From NCBI RefSeq assembly GCF_004364325.1, contig NZ_SOCP01000005.1, positions 310,001 to 374,000 on the forward strand: a stretch of DNA of 64,000 nucleotides, read 5' to 3'. Positions within the stretch are counted from its first letter, which is position 1, and each line of letters starts with the position of its first letter. Shown here piece by piece: positions 17,578 through 25,510 of the stretch. Source of the stretch: Actinophytocola oryzae. Its GTDB lineage: Bacteria; Actinomycetota; Actinomycetes; Mycobacteriales; Pseudonocardiaceae. A program made the translations under genes and the position numbers. The notes below the pieces were generated by a model. The model searched no databases. It worked only from the letters and a program-made list of their open reading frames with translations, and was not told the origin of the DNA.

Positions 17578-19032
17578 TCACCGGACGAGGTCGAACTCGG
17601 TGGGGTCCAACCTGCGGGTCCGCTGCCAGTACCGCCAGGTGAAGCCGGGCCAGATCGTCCGGTTGACGCCGCGTGAGTCCAGGTACCAGCTGTCGCAGCC
17701 GCCCCTCGTCCACACGCCGCCTGCCAGCTTGCGCTGGATGTCCGACTGGAACCCCGCCTGCGCGCTCTCCTTGATGTCGAGCGCGGCGGCACCCGTGTGC
17801 TCGGCCAGCGCCATCGCCTGCGACACGTACCTGATCTGCGACTCGATCATGAACACGACCGAGTTGTGGCCGAGCCCGGTGTTGGGGCCGAGCAGGAAGA
17901 AGAGGTTCGGGAAGCCGGACACGGTGATGCCGAGGTGGGTCTGGATGCCGCTGTCGCGCCACTCCTTCGCCAGGTCGCGGCCGTCGACGCCGGTCACCTC
18001 CAGGTAGTCGTACGCGTCGGTGACGTGGAAGCCCGTGCCGTAGATGATCACGTCGACCTCGTGCTCGACGCCGTTCCCGTCGACGACGCCGCGCTCGGTC
18101 ACCTCCCGGATCCCGGAGGTGTCGACCTCGACGTTGTCCCTGGTCAGCGCCGGGTAGTAGTCGTTGGCGACGAGCACGCGCTTGCAGCCCATGACGTAGT
18201 CGGGCGTCAGCGCACGGCGCAGACCGGGGTCCTCGACCTGGCGGTGCAGGTGCGCGAGCGCGATCCTCGACGCCAGCCTCATCAGCACGGGATGGCCGTT
18301 GAAGCCCGCAGCACGCGCCTCGAGCAGCCAGTAGATGACGTCCCGGTACAGCCGCTGCGCCCCGGGCACCCTGCGGAACAGCGTCTTCGCCCAGCCCGGC
18401 ATCTCGTGGTCCGGCTTGGGCATGATCCACGGCGGCGTCCGCTGGAAGAGCGTCAGCTTCGCCACCTCGGGTGCGATCCTGGGGACGAACTGGATCGCGC
18501 TCGCCCCCGTGCCGACGACGGCGACCCGCTTGCCCGCGAGGTCGTAGTCGTGGTTCCACCGCGCGGAGTGGAACGTCTCGCCGTCGAAGCGCTCGACGCC
18601 GGGGAGCTTCGGGATGTTGGGGAGGTGCAGTGCGCCGATGCCCGCCACGAGGAAGCGGGCGACGTACTCGCCGTCGCTGGTGGCGACGTGCCAGCGGCGC
18701 TCGTCCGCGTCCCACCTCGCGCCCGCGACCTCGACGCCGAAGCGGATGTGCTCACGCAGGCCGTACCGGTCGGCCACCCCGCGCAGGTAGCCGAGGATCT
18801 CCGGCTGCGGCGAGAACGACCTGGTCCAGTCGGGGTTCTGCGCGAAGGAGAACGAGTACATGTGCGACTGGATGTCACACGCGCAGCCCGGGTAGGTGTT
18901 GTCCCGCCAGGTGCCGCCGACGTCGTGCGCCTTCTCGAGGACGACGAAGTCGCGCCGGCCGTCCCGCCTGAGCTGGATGGCCATGCCGAGTCCGGAGAAA
19001 CCGGTGCCGATCACCACGGTGTGGAACTCCAT
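17578..19032 (-). CDS. Flavin-containing monooxygenase / Baeyer-Villiger-type
   Basis: A 484-residue FAD/NADPH monooxygenase. The first Rossmann motif GTGFSGLG is at residues 9-16, the second (VAVVGTGASAIQFVP) is mid-protein, and the Baeyer-Villiger fingerprint is visible as FDGETFHSARWNHD. GGTWRDNTYPGCACD is the usual FAD-proximal stretch. Such enzymes convert ketones to esters or oxidise heteroatoms. A second, clearly related gene lies at 29.4 kb. The gene is divergent from a TetR gene over a gap containing a perfect operator-like palindrome, so it is probably induced by a ligand of that repressor. The substrate is not known. Confidence 0.9.
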   Translation of the reverse strand: MEFHTVVIGTGFSGLGMAIQLRRDGRRDFVVLEKAHDVGGTWRDNTYPGCACDIQSHMYSFSFAQNPDWTRSFSPQPEILGYLRGVADRYGLREHIRFGVEVAGARWDADERRWHVATSDGEYVARFLVAGIGALHLPNIPKLPGVERFDGETFHSARWNHDYDLAGKRVAVVGTGASAIQFVPRIAPEVAKLTLFQRTPPWIMPKPDHEMPGWAKTLFRRVPGAQRLYRDVIYWLLEARAAGFNGHPVLMRLASRIALAHLHRQVEDPGLRRALTPDYVMGCKRVLVANDYYPALTRDNVEVDTSGIREVTERGVVDGNGVEHEVDVIIYGTGFHVTDAYDYLEVTGVDGRDLAKEWRDSGIQTHLGITVSGFPNLFFLLGPNTGLGHNSVVFMIESQIRYVSQAMALAEHTGAAALDIKESAQAGFQSDIQRKLAGGVWTRGGCDSWYLDSRGVNRTIWPGFTWRYWQRTRRLDPTEFDLVR

Positions 19033-19039
19033 GACGCCC

Positions 19040-19060
19040 TAACTTACTACGAGTAAGTTA
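19040..19060. promoter_or_regulatory. TetR-type operator in divergent promoter
   Basis: A perfect inverted repeat has 9-bp arms TAACTTACT and AGTAAGTTA separated by ACG. It lies in the 47-bp gap between the monooxygenase and TetR start codons, so a bound dimer would block both. It is strikingly AT-rich for this chromosome. Confidence 0.75.
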
Positions 19061-19079
19061 CCTCCGGTAGAGTTGTGGC

Positions 19080-19688
19080 GTGAGTCCCACCCGTTCGTCA
19101 CAGGAGCGCAGGAAGCGCATGCCGCGCGCCGAGCGCGAACAGCAGATGGTCGAGGTGGCGGAGGAGATCTTCGCCGACCGCGGGTTCCTCGCGACGTCGA
19201 TGGACGACGTGGCCGAAGGGGTCGGGGTCTCCAAGCCGATGATCTACGAGTACTTCGGCTCGAAGGAGGGCCTGTTCGTCGCGTGCATCCGGGCGGCGCG
19301 CGCGGAGTTACTCAACGTGACGCTCGCGTCTGTCGTAGGGGTTAACTCGGCAGAGGAGGCACTGCGCCGGGGGCTCACGGCGTTCTTCGCGTTCACCGAC
19401 TCGCACCGGCGCTCGTGGAAGCTGCTGCAGGCCGAGGCGGCCGTCGCGGGTCCCGAGGCGGTGGCCGAGATCGAGGCGGTCCGCAGGCAGCAGACGGCGG
19501 TGAACACCACGTTGTTCGAGTCGTTTCTGCCGGATGTGCCCCACAACGAGCTGGAGGCGTACGCCGAGATCGTCGTCGGCGCGTGTGAGCGACTGTCCCT
19601 GTGGTACGTGCAGCGCGACGACGTCGACGCGGCAGGCGCGGCGGAGATCCTGATGCGGATGGTGTGGTTCGGGCTTCGGCCGCTCTAA
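19080..19688 (+). CDS. TetR-family regulator
   Basis: A 202-residue one-component repressor. The HTH spans about residues 20-65 (MVEVAEEIFADRGFLATSMDDVA ... KPMIYEYFGSKEGLFV); the rest is the helical ligand and dimer domain. The GTG start lies 19 bp from the end of the palindrome. Divergent placement beside a flavin monooxygenase suggests it represses that gene and itself. The C-terminal sequence (CERLSLWYVQRDDVDAAGAAEIL) is typical of actinobacterial TetR proteins controlling lipid or xenobiotic genes, but the ligand is unknown. Confidence 0.9.
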   Translation: MSPTRSSQERRKRMPRAEREQQMVEVAEEIFADRGFLATSMDDVAEGVGVSKPMIYEYFGSKEGLFVACIRAARAELLNVTLASVVGVNSAEEALRRGLTAFFAFTDSHRRSWKLLQAEAAVAGPEAVAEIEAVRRQQTAVNTTLFESFLPDVPHNELEAYAEIVVGACERLSLWYVQRDDVDAAGAAEILMRMVWFGLRPL

Positions 19689-19778
19689 CCACGCACTGTC
19701 ACCGCTGATCGATTATGGTCAGCGAACGGGGCTTTTCCGCCGGGGGGCTGGGAGGCCGACAGAGGGCGGGAGACTGAG

Positions 19779-20180
19779 ATGGCTGACCCGATCGAGGCGC
19801 ACTACACGCCGGACGGCGACGACTGGGCGGTGACGGTCAAGGGGCGGGGGCAGACCCTGACGGGTCGCGCGCCGGGCCTCATCGCGGCACGCGACAGGGC
19901 CGACCAGCTGGTCGAGCAGCTGGCGCCCGAGGAGACCGGCCGCCGGACGGTGGTGCACCTGCTGAACGGGGACGCGGTCGACTTCACGACCGCCTACCTG
20001 ACCGCCCGCCTGTCCAGGACCGAGGAGCCACCGGTCGAGCCGGAGGCGGCCGACGAGAAGCAGCCACCCGCCCCGGCGACCACGGCCGATGGCCCGGCAC
20101 GCGCGGCAAGGCCGACGCCAACGCCACGTCCCAGGCCGACCCCCGCGCCCGAGGAGGAACCGGCCTCCTCCGGCAACTAG
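19779..20180 (+). CDS. Small hypothetical protein with Pro-rich tail
   Basis: A 133-residue protein I do not recognise beyond its actinobacterial character. Residues 1-80 form a compact alpha/beta segment (YTPDGDDWAVTVKGRGQTLTGRAPGLIAARDRADQLVEQL) with a pattern seen in small HicB-like or uncharacterised regulators. The remainder is a disordered tail of Ala, Pro, Glu and Thr (TPTPRPRPTPAPEEE). There is no signal peptide. It follows the TetR gene after 90 bp and ends four bases inside the converging DUF3618 gene. Confidence 0.65.
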   Translation: MADPIEAHYTPDGDDWAVTVKGRGQTLTGRAPGLIAARDRADQLVEQLAPEETGRRTVVHLLNGDAVDFTTAYLTARLSRTEEPPVEPEAADEKQPPAPATTADGPARAARPTPTPRPRPTPAPEEEPASSGN

Positions 20181-20398
20181 CGGAAGAGCTTGCGAAGGAT
20201 CAGCAGCACGATCAGGACGCCGACGCCGATCAGCGGGTACTTGACCTTGGGCGACGAGAAGGTGCTCGCCGCGCCCGCCTTGGCGTCGTCGACGAGCTTC
20301 TTCGGGTTCGCCTTCGTGCTCAGCTGGTCGAGCGTGGACGCGAGCGCGTCCCGCGCCTGTTCGATCTCCCGCTGGATGGTGTCGGGGTCGCGCGCCAC
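20177..20398 (-). CDS. DUF3618 small membrane protein
   Basis: A 73-residue protein of the DUF3618 family. The family mark is IQREIEQARDALASTLDQLSTKANPKKL, a helical amphipathic region, followed by one C-terminal membrane helix (YPLIGVGVLIVLLILRKLFR) ending in basic residues. The GTG start was chosen because GGGAGGAA lies just upstream; a TTG six codons earlier is possible but has no ribosome site. These proteins often accompany phage-holin-like or integral membrane stress proteins. No specific function is known. Confidence 0.85.
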   Translation of the reverse strand: MARDPDTIQREIEQARDALASTLDQLSTKANPKKLVDDAKAGAASTFSSPKVKYPLIGVGVLIVLLILRKLFR

Positions 20399-20448
20399 GG
20401 TTCCTCCCTCGGACAACGATCTGAGAGAGCCAACCTATCGGTAAGTCC

Positions 20449-21882
20449 TCAGTAGCGCGTCAGTTGGGCCACCATGCCCTCGCAGCTGCGGACCACGACC
20501 CGTGCCGCGCGACGCTGACCCGAGCCGAGTGCCTGGTTCTCGGCCTGCTCCTGCCAGCGCCGCAGCGCGTCGGACACGGCGCCGACCAGCTCGTGGCCGG
20601 ACGCGTCCCTGCCGAAGCCGAGCCGCGCGGGCAGGGCGGTGCCGACCCCGCCGACCAGCCTGCGTGCCTCGTCACCGAGGGGGTCGGGCAGCGCGGTGCG
20701 GCCACCGTCGAGTGCCGCGAGCAACCGCAGCTCGCGGAAGTCGTGGGCGCTGACCACCAGTGCCTCCAGCGCGGTGACGAGCCGCCTCGCGGCCGGCCGC
20801 GGCTCCATCCGCAGCACGACCTCCAGCGCGAGCAGTGCCGACCTGGCCTTCAGCACGTCGTGGCGGTCGGTGAAGCACTGCCGGACGGCCGCCCGCAGTT
20901 CGGTGAGCCCGCTGCGTGCGACCAGCTCCTGCGAGAGCGCCTCGACCGTGGTGAAGCCCTGCCGGATCAACGTCGTGACCAGGCGGATGCCGAACATGCC
21001 GAAGCGGTCCAGCAACGCCGTCCTGGTGCGGGCGTCCAACCGCAGCGGCACGCCCTCGCCGACGAACCGGTCCGCCGACACCAGCGCGATCTCCAGCTCG
21101 CGGCGGGCGGCCACGGCGAGGATCTGCAGCGACGCCAGCTCCTCGGCGGTCAGCGTCCTGCCTGCCTGCGCGAGCAGCCCGGAGACGGCGATCGCGTTCT
21201 GGCACAGGCCGGTCAGCCCCACGTCCGTCCGGTACTTCCTGGCGAGCCGCTTCGCCGAGGTCAACGCGTCGATCCGGCCGCCACCGACCTCGTCGGCCCG
21301 CGACAGCACCACGATCGAGTTCACGGGCGTCTCGCGGGCGATCGGGTGGTCCTGCAGCGACTGGAGGAACCCCACGTCGGTCGAGTGGAGCTGGCGCATC
21401 AGGTACAGGACCGCGTCGGCGTCGAGGGAGGTCCTGGTGCCCGCGTCCGAGGGGTCGACGCCCGGCGTGTCGATGAGGGTCAGGCCACGCAGCGTGCGGG
21501 AGGGCCAGTCGACGACCACGCGGTCGATCTCGTCGGACCGCCACCCCTCCAGGTCGATGTGCAGCTGCCCGCCCATGCGTGCGGCGGGCACGTCCCGAGG
21601 CGGCGCCTGTGTCGGGTACACCTGCGCCCTCGGGTTCGCCCCGCCCCGGTACCAGGCGAGGACCTGGCTGCCCTCCTCGACGGACAGCGGCGCGACCTCC
21701 TCGCCGACCAGCGAGTTCACCAGCGTGGACTTGCCGACGTGCGGCTGCCCGGCCACCGCGAGCCGCAACGGCTCGGCCAGCCGGTCCACGTGGCGGCGCA
21801 GCCAGTTCGTGGCGCGGGGGCTGTCCCGGTAGACCTCGATCGCGTCGCGCAGCATCGAGTGCGCCCTGTCCGCAAGGTTCAC
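20449..21882 (-). CDS. Dynamin-like GTPase, IniC-type
   Basis: A 477-residue dynamin-family protein. The G1 motif GQPHVGKST is at residues 45-53, G3 is DTPGVDP, and the G4-like VLSRADE follows; the rest is helical stalk. It follows an IniA-like gene with a GTGA overlap, exactly as iniA-iniC in mycobacteria, where the products are membrane-active GTPases linked to the cell-envelope stress response. The GTG start is fixed by the overlap. I infer a partner of the upstream GTPase acting at the membrane. No membrane helix is evident, so binding is probably peripheral. Confidence 0.82.
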   Translation of the reverse strand: MNLADRAHSMLRDAIEVYRDSPRATNWLRRHVDRLAEPLRLAVAGQPHVGKSTLVNSLVGEEVAPLSVEEGSQVLAWYRGGANPRAQVYPTQAPPRDVPAARMGGQLHIDLEGWRSDEIDRVVVDWPSRTLRGLTLIDTPGVDPSDAGTRTSLDADAVLYLMRQLHSTDVGFLQSLQDHPIARETPVNSIVVLSRADEVGGGRIDALTSAKRLARKYRTDVGLTGLCQNAIAVSGLLAQAGRTLTAEELASLQILAVAARRELEIALVSADRFVGEGVPLRLDARTRTALLDRFGMFGIRLVTTLIRQGFTTVEALSQELVARSGLTELRAAVRQCFTDRHDVLKARSALLALEVVLRMEPRPAARRLVTALEALVVSAHDFRELRLLAALDGGRTALPDPLGDEARRLVGGVGTALPARLGFGRDASGHELVGAVSDALRRWQEQAENQALGSGQRRAARVVVRSCEGMVAQLTRY

Positions 21883-23741
21883 GCGGTCAGCTCCTTCGGC
21901 GACGGTGACTGGCCCACCAGAGCCTGGATCCGCTTGTGCAGCCCGACGAGCCGGTCCACCTCGGCGGCGATCTCCTGGCTGCGGCGACGCCGCTCGGCCA
22001 GCTCCGCGTCCGCCGCGCGCTTGGCCGCGGTCGCCTGCTCGGCGACGCCGGTCTGCAGCCGCTCCACCACCCCCTGGAAGTGGTCGCGGAGCTTGCGCTG
22101 CACCTGGCGCGCGGTGTCCTTGCTCGCCTTGCCGTAGGACAGGAAGAAGTCGTCGACGTGGCGCTGTGCGGCCTGCTTGGCCACCGCCTGGCGCCGCTTG
22201 AGCCGGCCGGTCCGCTCGTCCCAGATGCTCTTCGCGCCGAACGCCGCGCCTGCGCCGAGGGAGATCGGGTTGATCAGCGGCAGGCCCGCGATCGTCGTGG
22301 CGAGGCCGAACATGAGCAGGCCGCCGTAGGAGCCGCGCAGGCCGACGAACACCTGCTGGCCGATGGTGAACTTCTCGATCCTGGGCGGCTCCAGGCCGCC
22401 GACGTGGTCGAGCAGGCCGTCGGTCGCGACGTCCTCCGGCACGGCCTCCTCGAGCGCGACCTGCCTGGCGATCTTCTCGGCAACCCACTGGAACCGCTCG
22501 ACCAGCCACGCGAAGTTCACATCGGCGGTCTCCACGAGCGCCTCACGCAGCCACTCGGCGAACTCGTCCCACGTCCTGGCGGGGTCGGCCACGTCGAAGA
22601 ACTCGTCGGCGGAGCGGATGATCTTGCGCGTGCGGTCGCGCAGGTCGTACTCGACGTCGGAGATCAGGTCGGCGACCTCGTCGGCCAGCATCGTCTGCCA
22701 GCGGGTCGTGCGCCTGCGCAGCTCGTCCAGCCGGTGCTGCGCGGCCCGGTAGAGCACCTGCGCGCGGCCCTGCTCACCGGTGCGGACCTCGGTCAGCGCC
22801 TCGGTGAGCGGCACCATCAGCTGCTTGGTCGCCTGTGCGGCCAGCACGGCCGTCGCGCCCCGGTTGATGGCGTCACTGTTGGCGAGCACGTCCTTCGACA
22901 GCGTCCGCACGAGCTCGCCGAACCCGGACTCCTCGTTGAGCTGCTTGTCACCGGCCCTGGCCGCGGCCAGTCGCACGGTCGCGGACACCGGCACGACCTT
23001 GACCCTGACCAGCCCCGCCGCCGCGAGCCGGGCGCGGTTGCGCTCGGCGACCGCACGCCAGCGGGGCACGATGTCGATCTTCGTGAGCACGACGGTGACG
23101 ACCGGGCAGAGCGAGGAGACCTCCTTGAGCAGGTCCAGCTCCGAGCTGCGCAGCTCGCCCGTGGCGTCGGAGATCATGAGCACGGCGTCCGCGCTGGCCA
23201 GCGCGGCGAACGTGGTCGCGGTGCGCTGCGGGCCGGTGCTGTTGACGGGGGGCGTGTCGATGAGCACGAGACCGGCGGCGAGCAGCTCGCGGGGAAGCCC
23301 TACCTCGGCGTAGACCTCGCCGCCCGCTTCCGCGGGCCCGGCGGCCAGTGCTCGGCGTGCCACCTCGTCCACCGGAACGGGGATCCGGGCCGGCTCGCTC
23401 GAGGGCCCGATCGCACGGCGTCCCGAAGTGGAAATCTCCGTGACCAGGGCCGCCACGGGAGTCGGTGAATGCGTTACCGTCGTCGGCGTGATTGTGGTCA
23501 CATCGTCACCGACCGCACACACTTCGGCGTTCACCAGGGCGTTGACGAGCTGACTTTTGCCCTGGTTCGGTTCGCCGATCACCGGGACCCGCAGCTTCGG
23601 CTCGAGCAACGACGAGCGTCGCTTCTCCAGCTTCCCGGCCAGGTCAGACCGATGATGGGTGATGCAGGCCGCGATGGTGTCGTCGAGAACGGTGAGCCAG
23701 GGCGGAGTCCTCACCCGGAAGAGTGTGCCGTGCTCGCCCAT
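21879..23741 (-). CDS. Dynamin-like GTPase, IniA-type
   Basis: A 620-residue dynamin-like GTPase. G1 is GEPNQGKSQ at about residues 56-64, G2 includes the TTITPTTVT segment, G3 is DTPPVNST and G4 is TKID. A hydrophobic patch (GLRGSYGGLLMFGLATTIAGLPLINPISL) resembles the membrane-inserting paddle of bacterial dynamins, and the C-terminal part is coiled coil (AAKRAADAELAERRRRSQEI). It sits between IniB- and IniC-like genes. The ATG chosen follows a long hairpin and lacks a good SD; a GTG nine codons downstream is alternative. Function is inferred from mycobacterial IniA, which supports tolerance to cell-wall inhibitors. Confidence 0.82.
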   Translation of the reverse strand: MGEHGTLFRVRTPPWLTVLDDTIAACITHHRSDLAGKLEKRRSSLLEPKLRVPVIGEPNQGKSQLVNALVNAEVCAVGDDVTTITPTTVTHSPTPVAALVTEISTSGRRAIGPSSEPARIPVPVDEVARRALAAGPAEAGGEVYAEVGLPRELLAAGLVLIDTPPVNSTGPQRTATTFAALASADAVLMISDATGELRSSELDLLKEVSSLCPVVTVVLTKIDIVPRWRAVAERNRARLAAAGLVRVKVVPVSATVRLAAARAGDKQLNEESGFGELVRTLSKDVLANSDAINRGATAVLAAQATKQLMVPLTEALTEVRTGEQGRAQVLYRAAQHRLDELRRRTTRWQTMLADEVADLISDVEYDLRDRTRKIIRSADEFFDVADPARTWDEFAEWLREALVETADVNFAWLVERFQWVAEKIARQVALEEAVPEDVATDGLLDHVGGLEPPRIEKFTIGQQVFVGLRGSYGGLLMFGLATTIAGLPLINPISLGAGAAFGAKSIWDERTGRLKRRQAVAKQAAQRHVDDFFLSYGKASKDTARQVQRKLRDHFQGVVERLQTGVAEQATAAKRAADAELAERRRRSQEIAAEVDRLVGLHKRIQALVGQSPSPKELTA

Positions 23742-23750
23742 CTGGGTGAA

Positions 23751-23790
23751 AGGGGGCCGGGGTCCGCGACGCTGCGGACCCCGGCCTCCT
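23751..23790 (-). terminator. Long hairpin between IniB-like and IniA-like genes
   Basis: A 13-bp perfect stem (GGCCGGGGTCCGC and complement), extendable to 17 bp with one G-T pair, lies directly upstream of the IniA-like start. No U-run follows it on the minus strand. It may be a partial terminator or an RNA-stability element that makes IniB more abundant than the GTPases. A second hairpin (TGGGGTT/AACCCCA) followed by T5 on the plus strand lies at 23789-23815. Confidence 0.55.
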
Positions 23791-23831
23791 GGGGTTGGGG
23801 CAAACCCCATTTTTCTGGGCTGAAAGGCGCG

Positions 23832-25232
23832 TTACAGACCCAGGTCCAGGTCGACGGGCAGGTGGTCGCCGACCTGGGGAAGGTGACTGGTGACACCGTC
23901 GACGAGCCCACCCACAGGGCTCGCGTGCACGGCGTCGGTCACCGGATTGTGTGACACGAGGTCGGTGACGGCACTCGTGTCGGGAAGGTCAGGCAGCGAG
24001 ACCGGCAGGTGGCTGGTCACGTCGCCGAGCCTGGGGAGGTCGCCGGAGTCGATGTCCGGCAGGTCCGGGAGCTGCGGCAGCTCGGGGAGCTGGTCGAGCG
24101 GGAGGTCGTCGGTCGTCGGCAGGTTGGTCAGGTGCTCGGAGACCAGGTCGCCGCCCTGCTCGATGCCGTCGGTGACGGTGCTGGTGGTGCTGTCCAGCGT
24201 GTCGCCGACCGGCGCGAGCGAGCCGGTCAGGTAGCCACCGAGGAGGTCCTCGCCCGCGCCGATGCCACCGGCCAGCGCACCGGCGCCTGCGGAGACGTAG
24301 TGCGCCACGGTGCCGGCGACGGCGTCACCGGTCGTGCCGAGGTGGTCGACGTCCAGCAGGTCGGCCGTGTCGACCGGCTGGATCGAGAAGTCGCCGTGGG
24401 AGTTCGCGGCGAGGTTGCCCAGCGGGGACTCCGCGGCCAGCGAGACGCCGTCCGGGCCGGCAAGCACGCCGGCACCGAGGTCACCAGCGACGGTGTCCGT
24501 CGCGGCCCAGGCACCCAGGTCGCCACCGACGTGGCCGACCAGGCCCGCGCCGAGGTCCGCCGCCGGGGACGAGCCGGCGATGGAACCGCCGAACTCCTCC
24601 GGCGCCAGCTTCGCGCCTGCGGCGACGTCACCGAGCAGCGACTCGACGTGCGTCGACACGGTCGGCGCACCGCCCTCGGCGGGGTTGCTCAGCAGGCCAC
24701 CCACCGCGCTGTCCAGCACGTCGGTGTCGAGACCCGCGGTGGCCACACCGGACACGCCGTCGATGACGACCGAGGTCACGTCGCCGAGCGGGGTCTCGAG
24801 GTTCGGGAGGTTCGGCAGCTCGACGCCGGGGAGGTCCACCGGCAGGCTGCCGACGACGGGCAGGTCACCCAGCGCGGGGAGACCGTCGGTCGGGAGCGTG
24901 ACGGGCAGGTCGCCGAGCGAGGGCAGACCACCGGTCGGCAGGTCCACCGGCAGGTCACCGAGGGAGGGCAGGCCGTCGACGGGCAGGGCGACGGGCAGGT
25001 CGCCGAGGGGGAGGTCACCGAGGAGCGGCAGCTCGGACAGGTCCGTCGGCAGGCCGGCGGGCAGGCTGTCCGCGACCAGCGGCAGGACCTCCTGGACGTC
25101 GGCAGGCGTGAGGTCGCCAAGGCCGGCGTCCTTGAGCGCGCCCAGCGGGTCTGCCGTGTAGGCGGCCTTCGCGGCTTCGTCACTGATGATGTTCATGACG
25201 AAGTCCTGCAGGGTGTCGATAGAGAAGGACAA
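23832..25232 (-). CDS. IniB-like protein with Leu/Pro/Gly repeats
   Basis: A 466-residue protein. The N-terminal 50 residues (DFVMNIISDEAAKAAYTADPLGALKDAGLGDLTPADVQEVLP) match the IniB N-terminal domain, with the characteristic DPxGALxDAGL pattern. The rest is low complexity: tandem LPxLGDLPV units, then Gly/Ala-rich helices, then more LPDLPD repeats. The TTG start is supported by AGGAG at good spacing. It is the first gene of an iniB-iniA-iniC-like operon; mycobacterial iniB is strongly induced by wall-targeting antibiotics. No signal peptide is seen, so location is unclear. Confidence 0.75.
   Translation of the reverse strand: MSFSIDTLQDFVMNIISDEAAKAAYTADPLGALKDAGLGDLTPADVQEVLPLVADSLPAGLPTDLSELPLLGDLPLGDLPVALPVDGLPSLGDLPVDLPTGGLPSLGDLPVTLPTDGLPALGDLPVVGSLPVDLPGVELPNLPNLETPLGDVTSVVIDGVSGVATAGLDTDVLDSAVGGLLSNPAEGGAPTVSTHVESLLGDVAAGAKLAPEEFGGSIAGSSPAADLGAGLVGHVGGDLGAWAATDTVAGDLGAGVLAGPDGVSLAAESPLGNLAANSHGDFSIQPVDTADLLDVDHLGTTGDAVAGTVAHYVSAGAGALAGGIGAGEDLLGGYLTGSLAPVGDTLDSTTSTVTDGIEQGGDLVSEHLTNLPTTDDLPLDQLPELPQLPDLPDIDSGDLPRLGDVTSHLPVSLPDLPDTSAVTDLVSHNPVTDAVHASPVGGLVDGVTSHLPQVGDHLPVDLDLGL
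24815..25031 (-). repeat. Tandem LP-x-LGDLPV repeat region in IniB-like gene
   Basis: About five degenerate units of 13-14 codons encode variants of LPSLGDLPVDLPTGG. The DNA repeats (GGCAGGTC-ACCGAG-like blocks) are prone to slippage, so copy number may vary between strains. A related LPDLPDxxS pattern returns near the C-terminus. Confidence 0.75.
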
Positions 25233-25382
25233 CGAATTCTCCTAGCGGATTCAGTTCGAGCACTCGGCGGCGGTCCGGGGTTGAGCGCGTGGGCCGAACG
25301 CCGCGGCGCTGTGCGGTGACCAACGTATGGAGAACCGGGCGTGGGGTACATCGGGGATCACTCCGAGTTGTCGATTCCCCCC

Positions 25383-25421
25383 TTAGGGCTAACAATGAAT
25401 CACTCATTAGGGGGTTAGGGG
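25383..25421. promoter_or_regulatory. Three TTAGGG direct repeats in divergent promoter
   Basis: TTAGGG occurs at 25383, 25407 and 25415, embedded in CTAAC/GGGG context, in the gap between the IniB-like and Hsp70-like genes. The spacing suggests binding sites for a regulator controlling both directions. The LuxR-type protein encoded nearby is one candidate. This is inference from repetition and position only. Confidence 0.4.
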
Positions 25422-25510
25422 CTTGCCCGGGGCGCAAACCGGGGGTGCCCTACGGGGCCAGCTCCCTGGTACGACTAGCTCGGCTCGCACGGACGGAGGT
25501 AACGCCCGCA

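Noticed and set aside
24815..25031. CRISPR-like array in the repeat region of the IniB-like gene
   Set aside because: The repeats are degenerate, in frame, without unique spacers, and encode a regular LPxLGDLPV protein repeat.
25383..25421. TTAGGG repeats as a telomere-like sequence
   Set aside because: Only three scattered copies within a bacterial promoter gap; no terminal structure.
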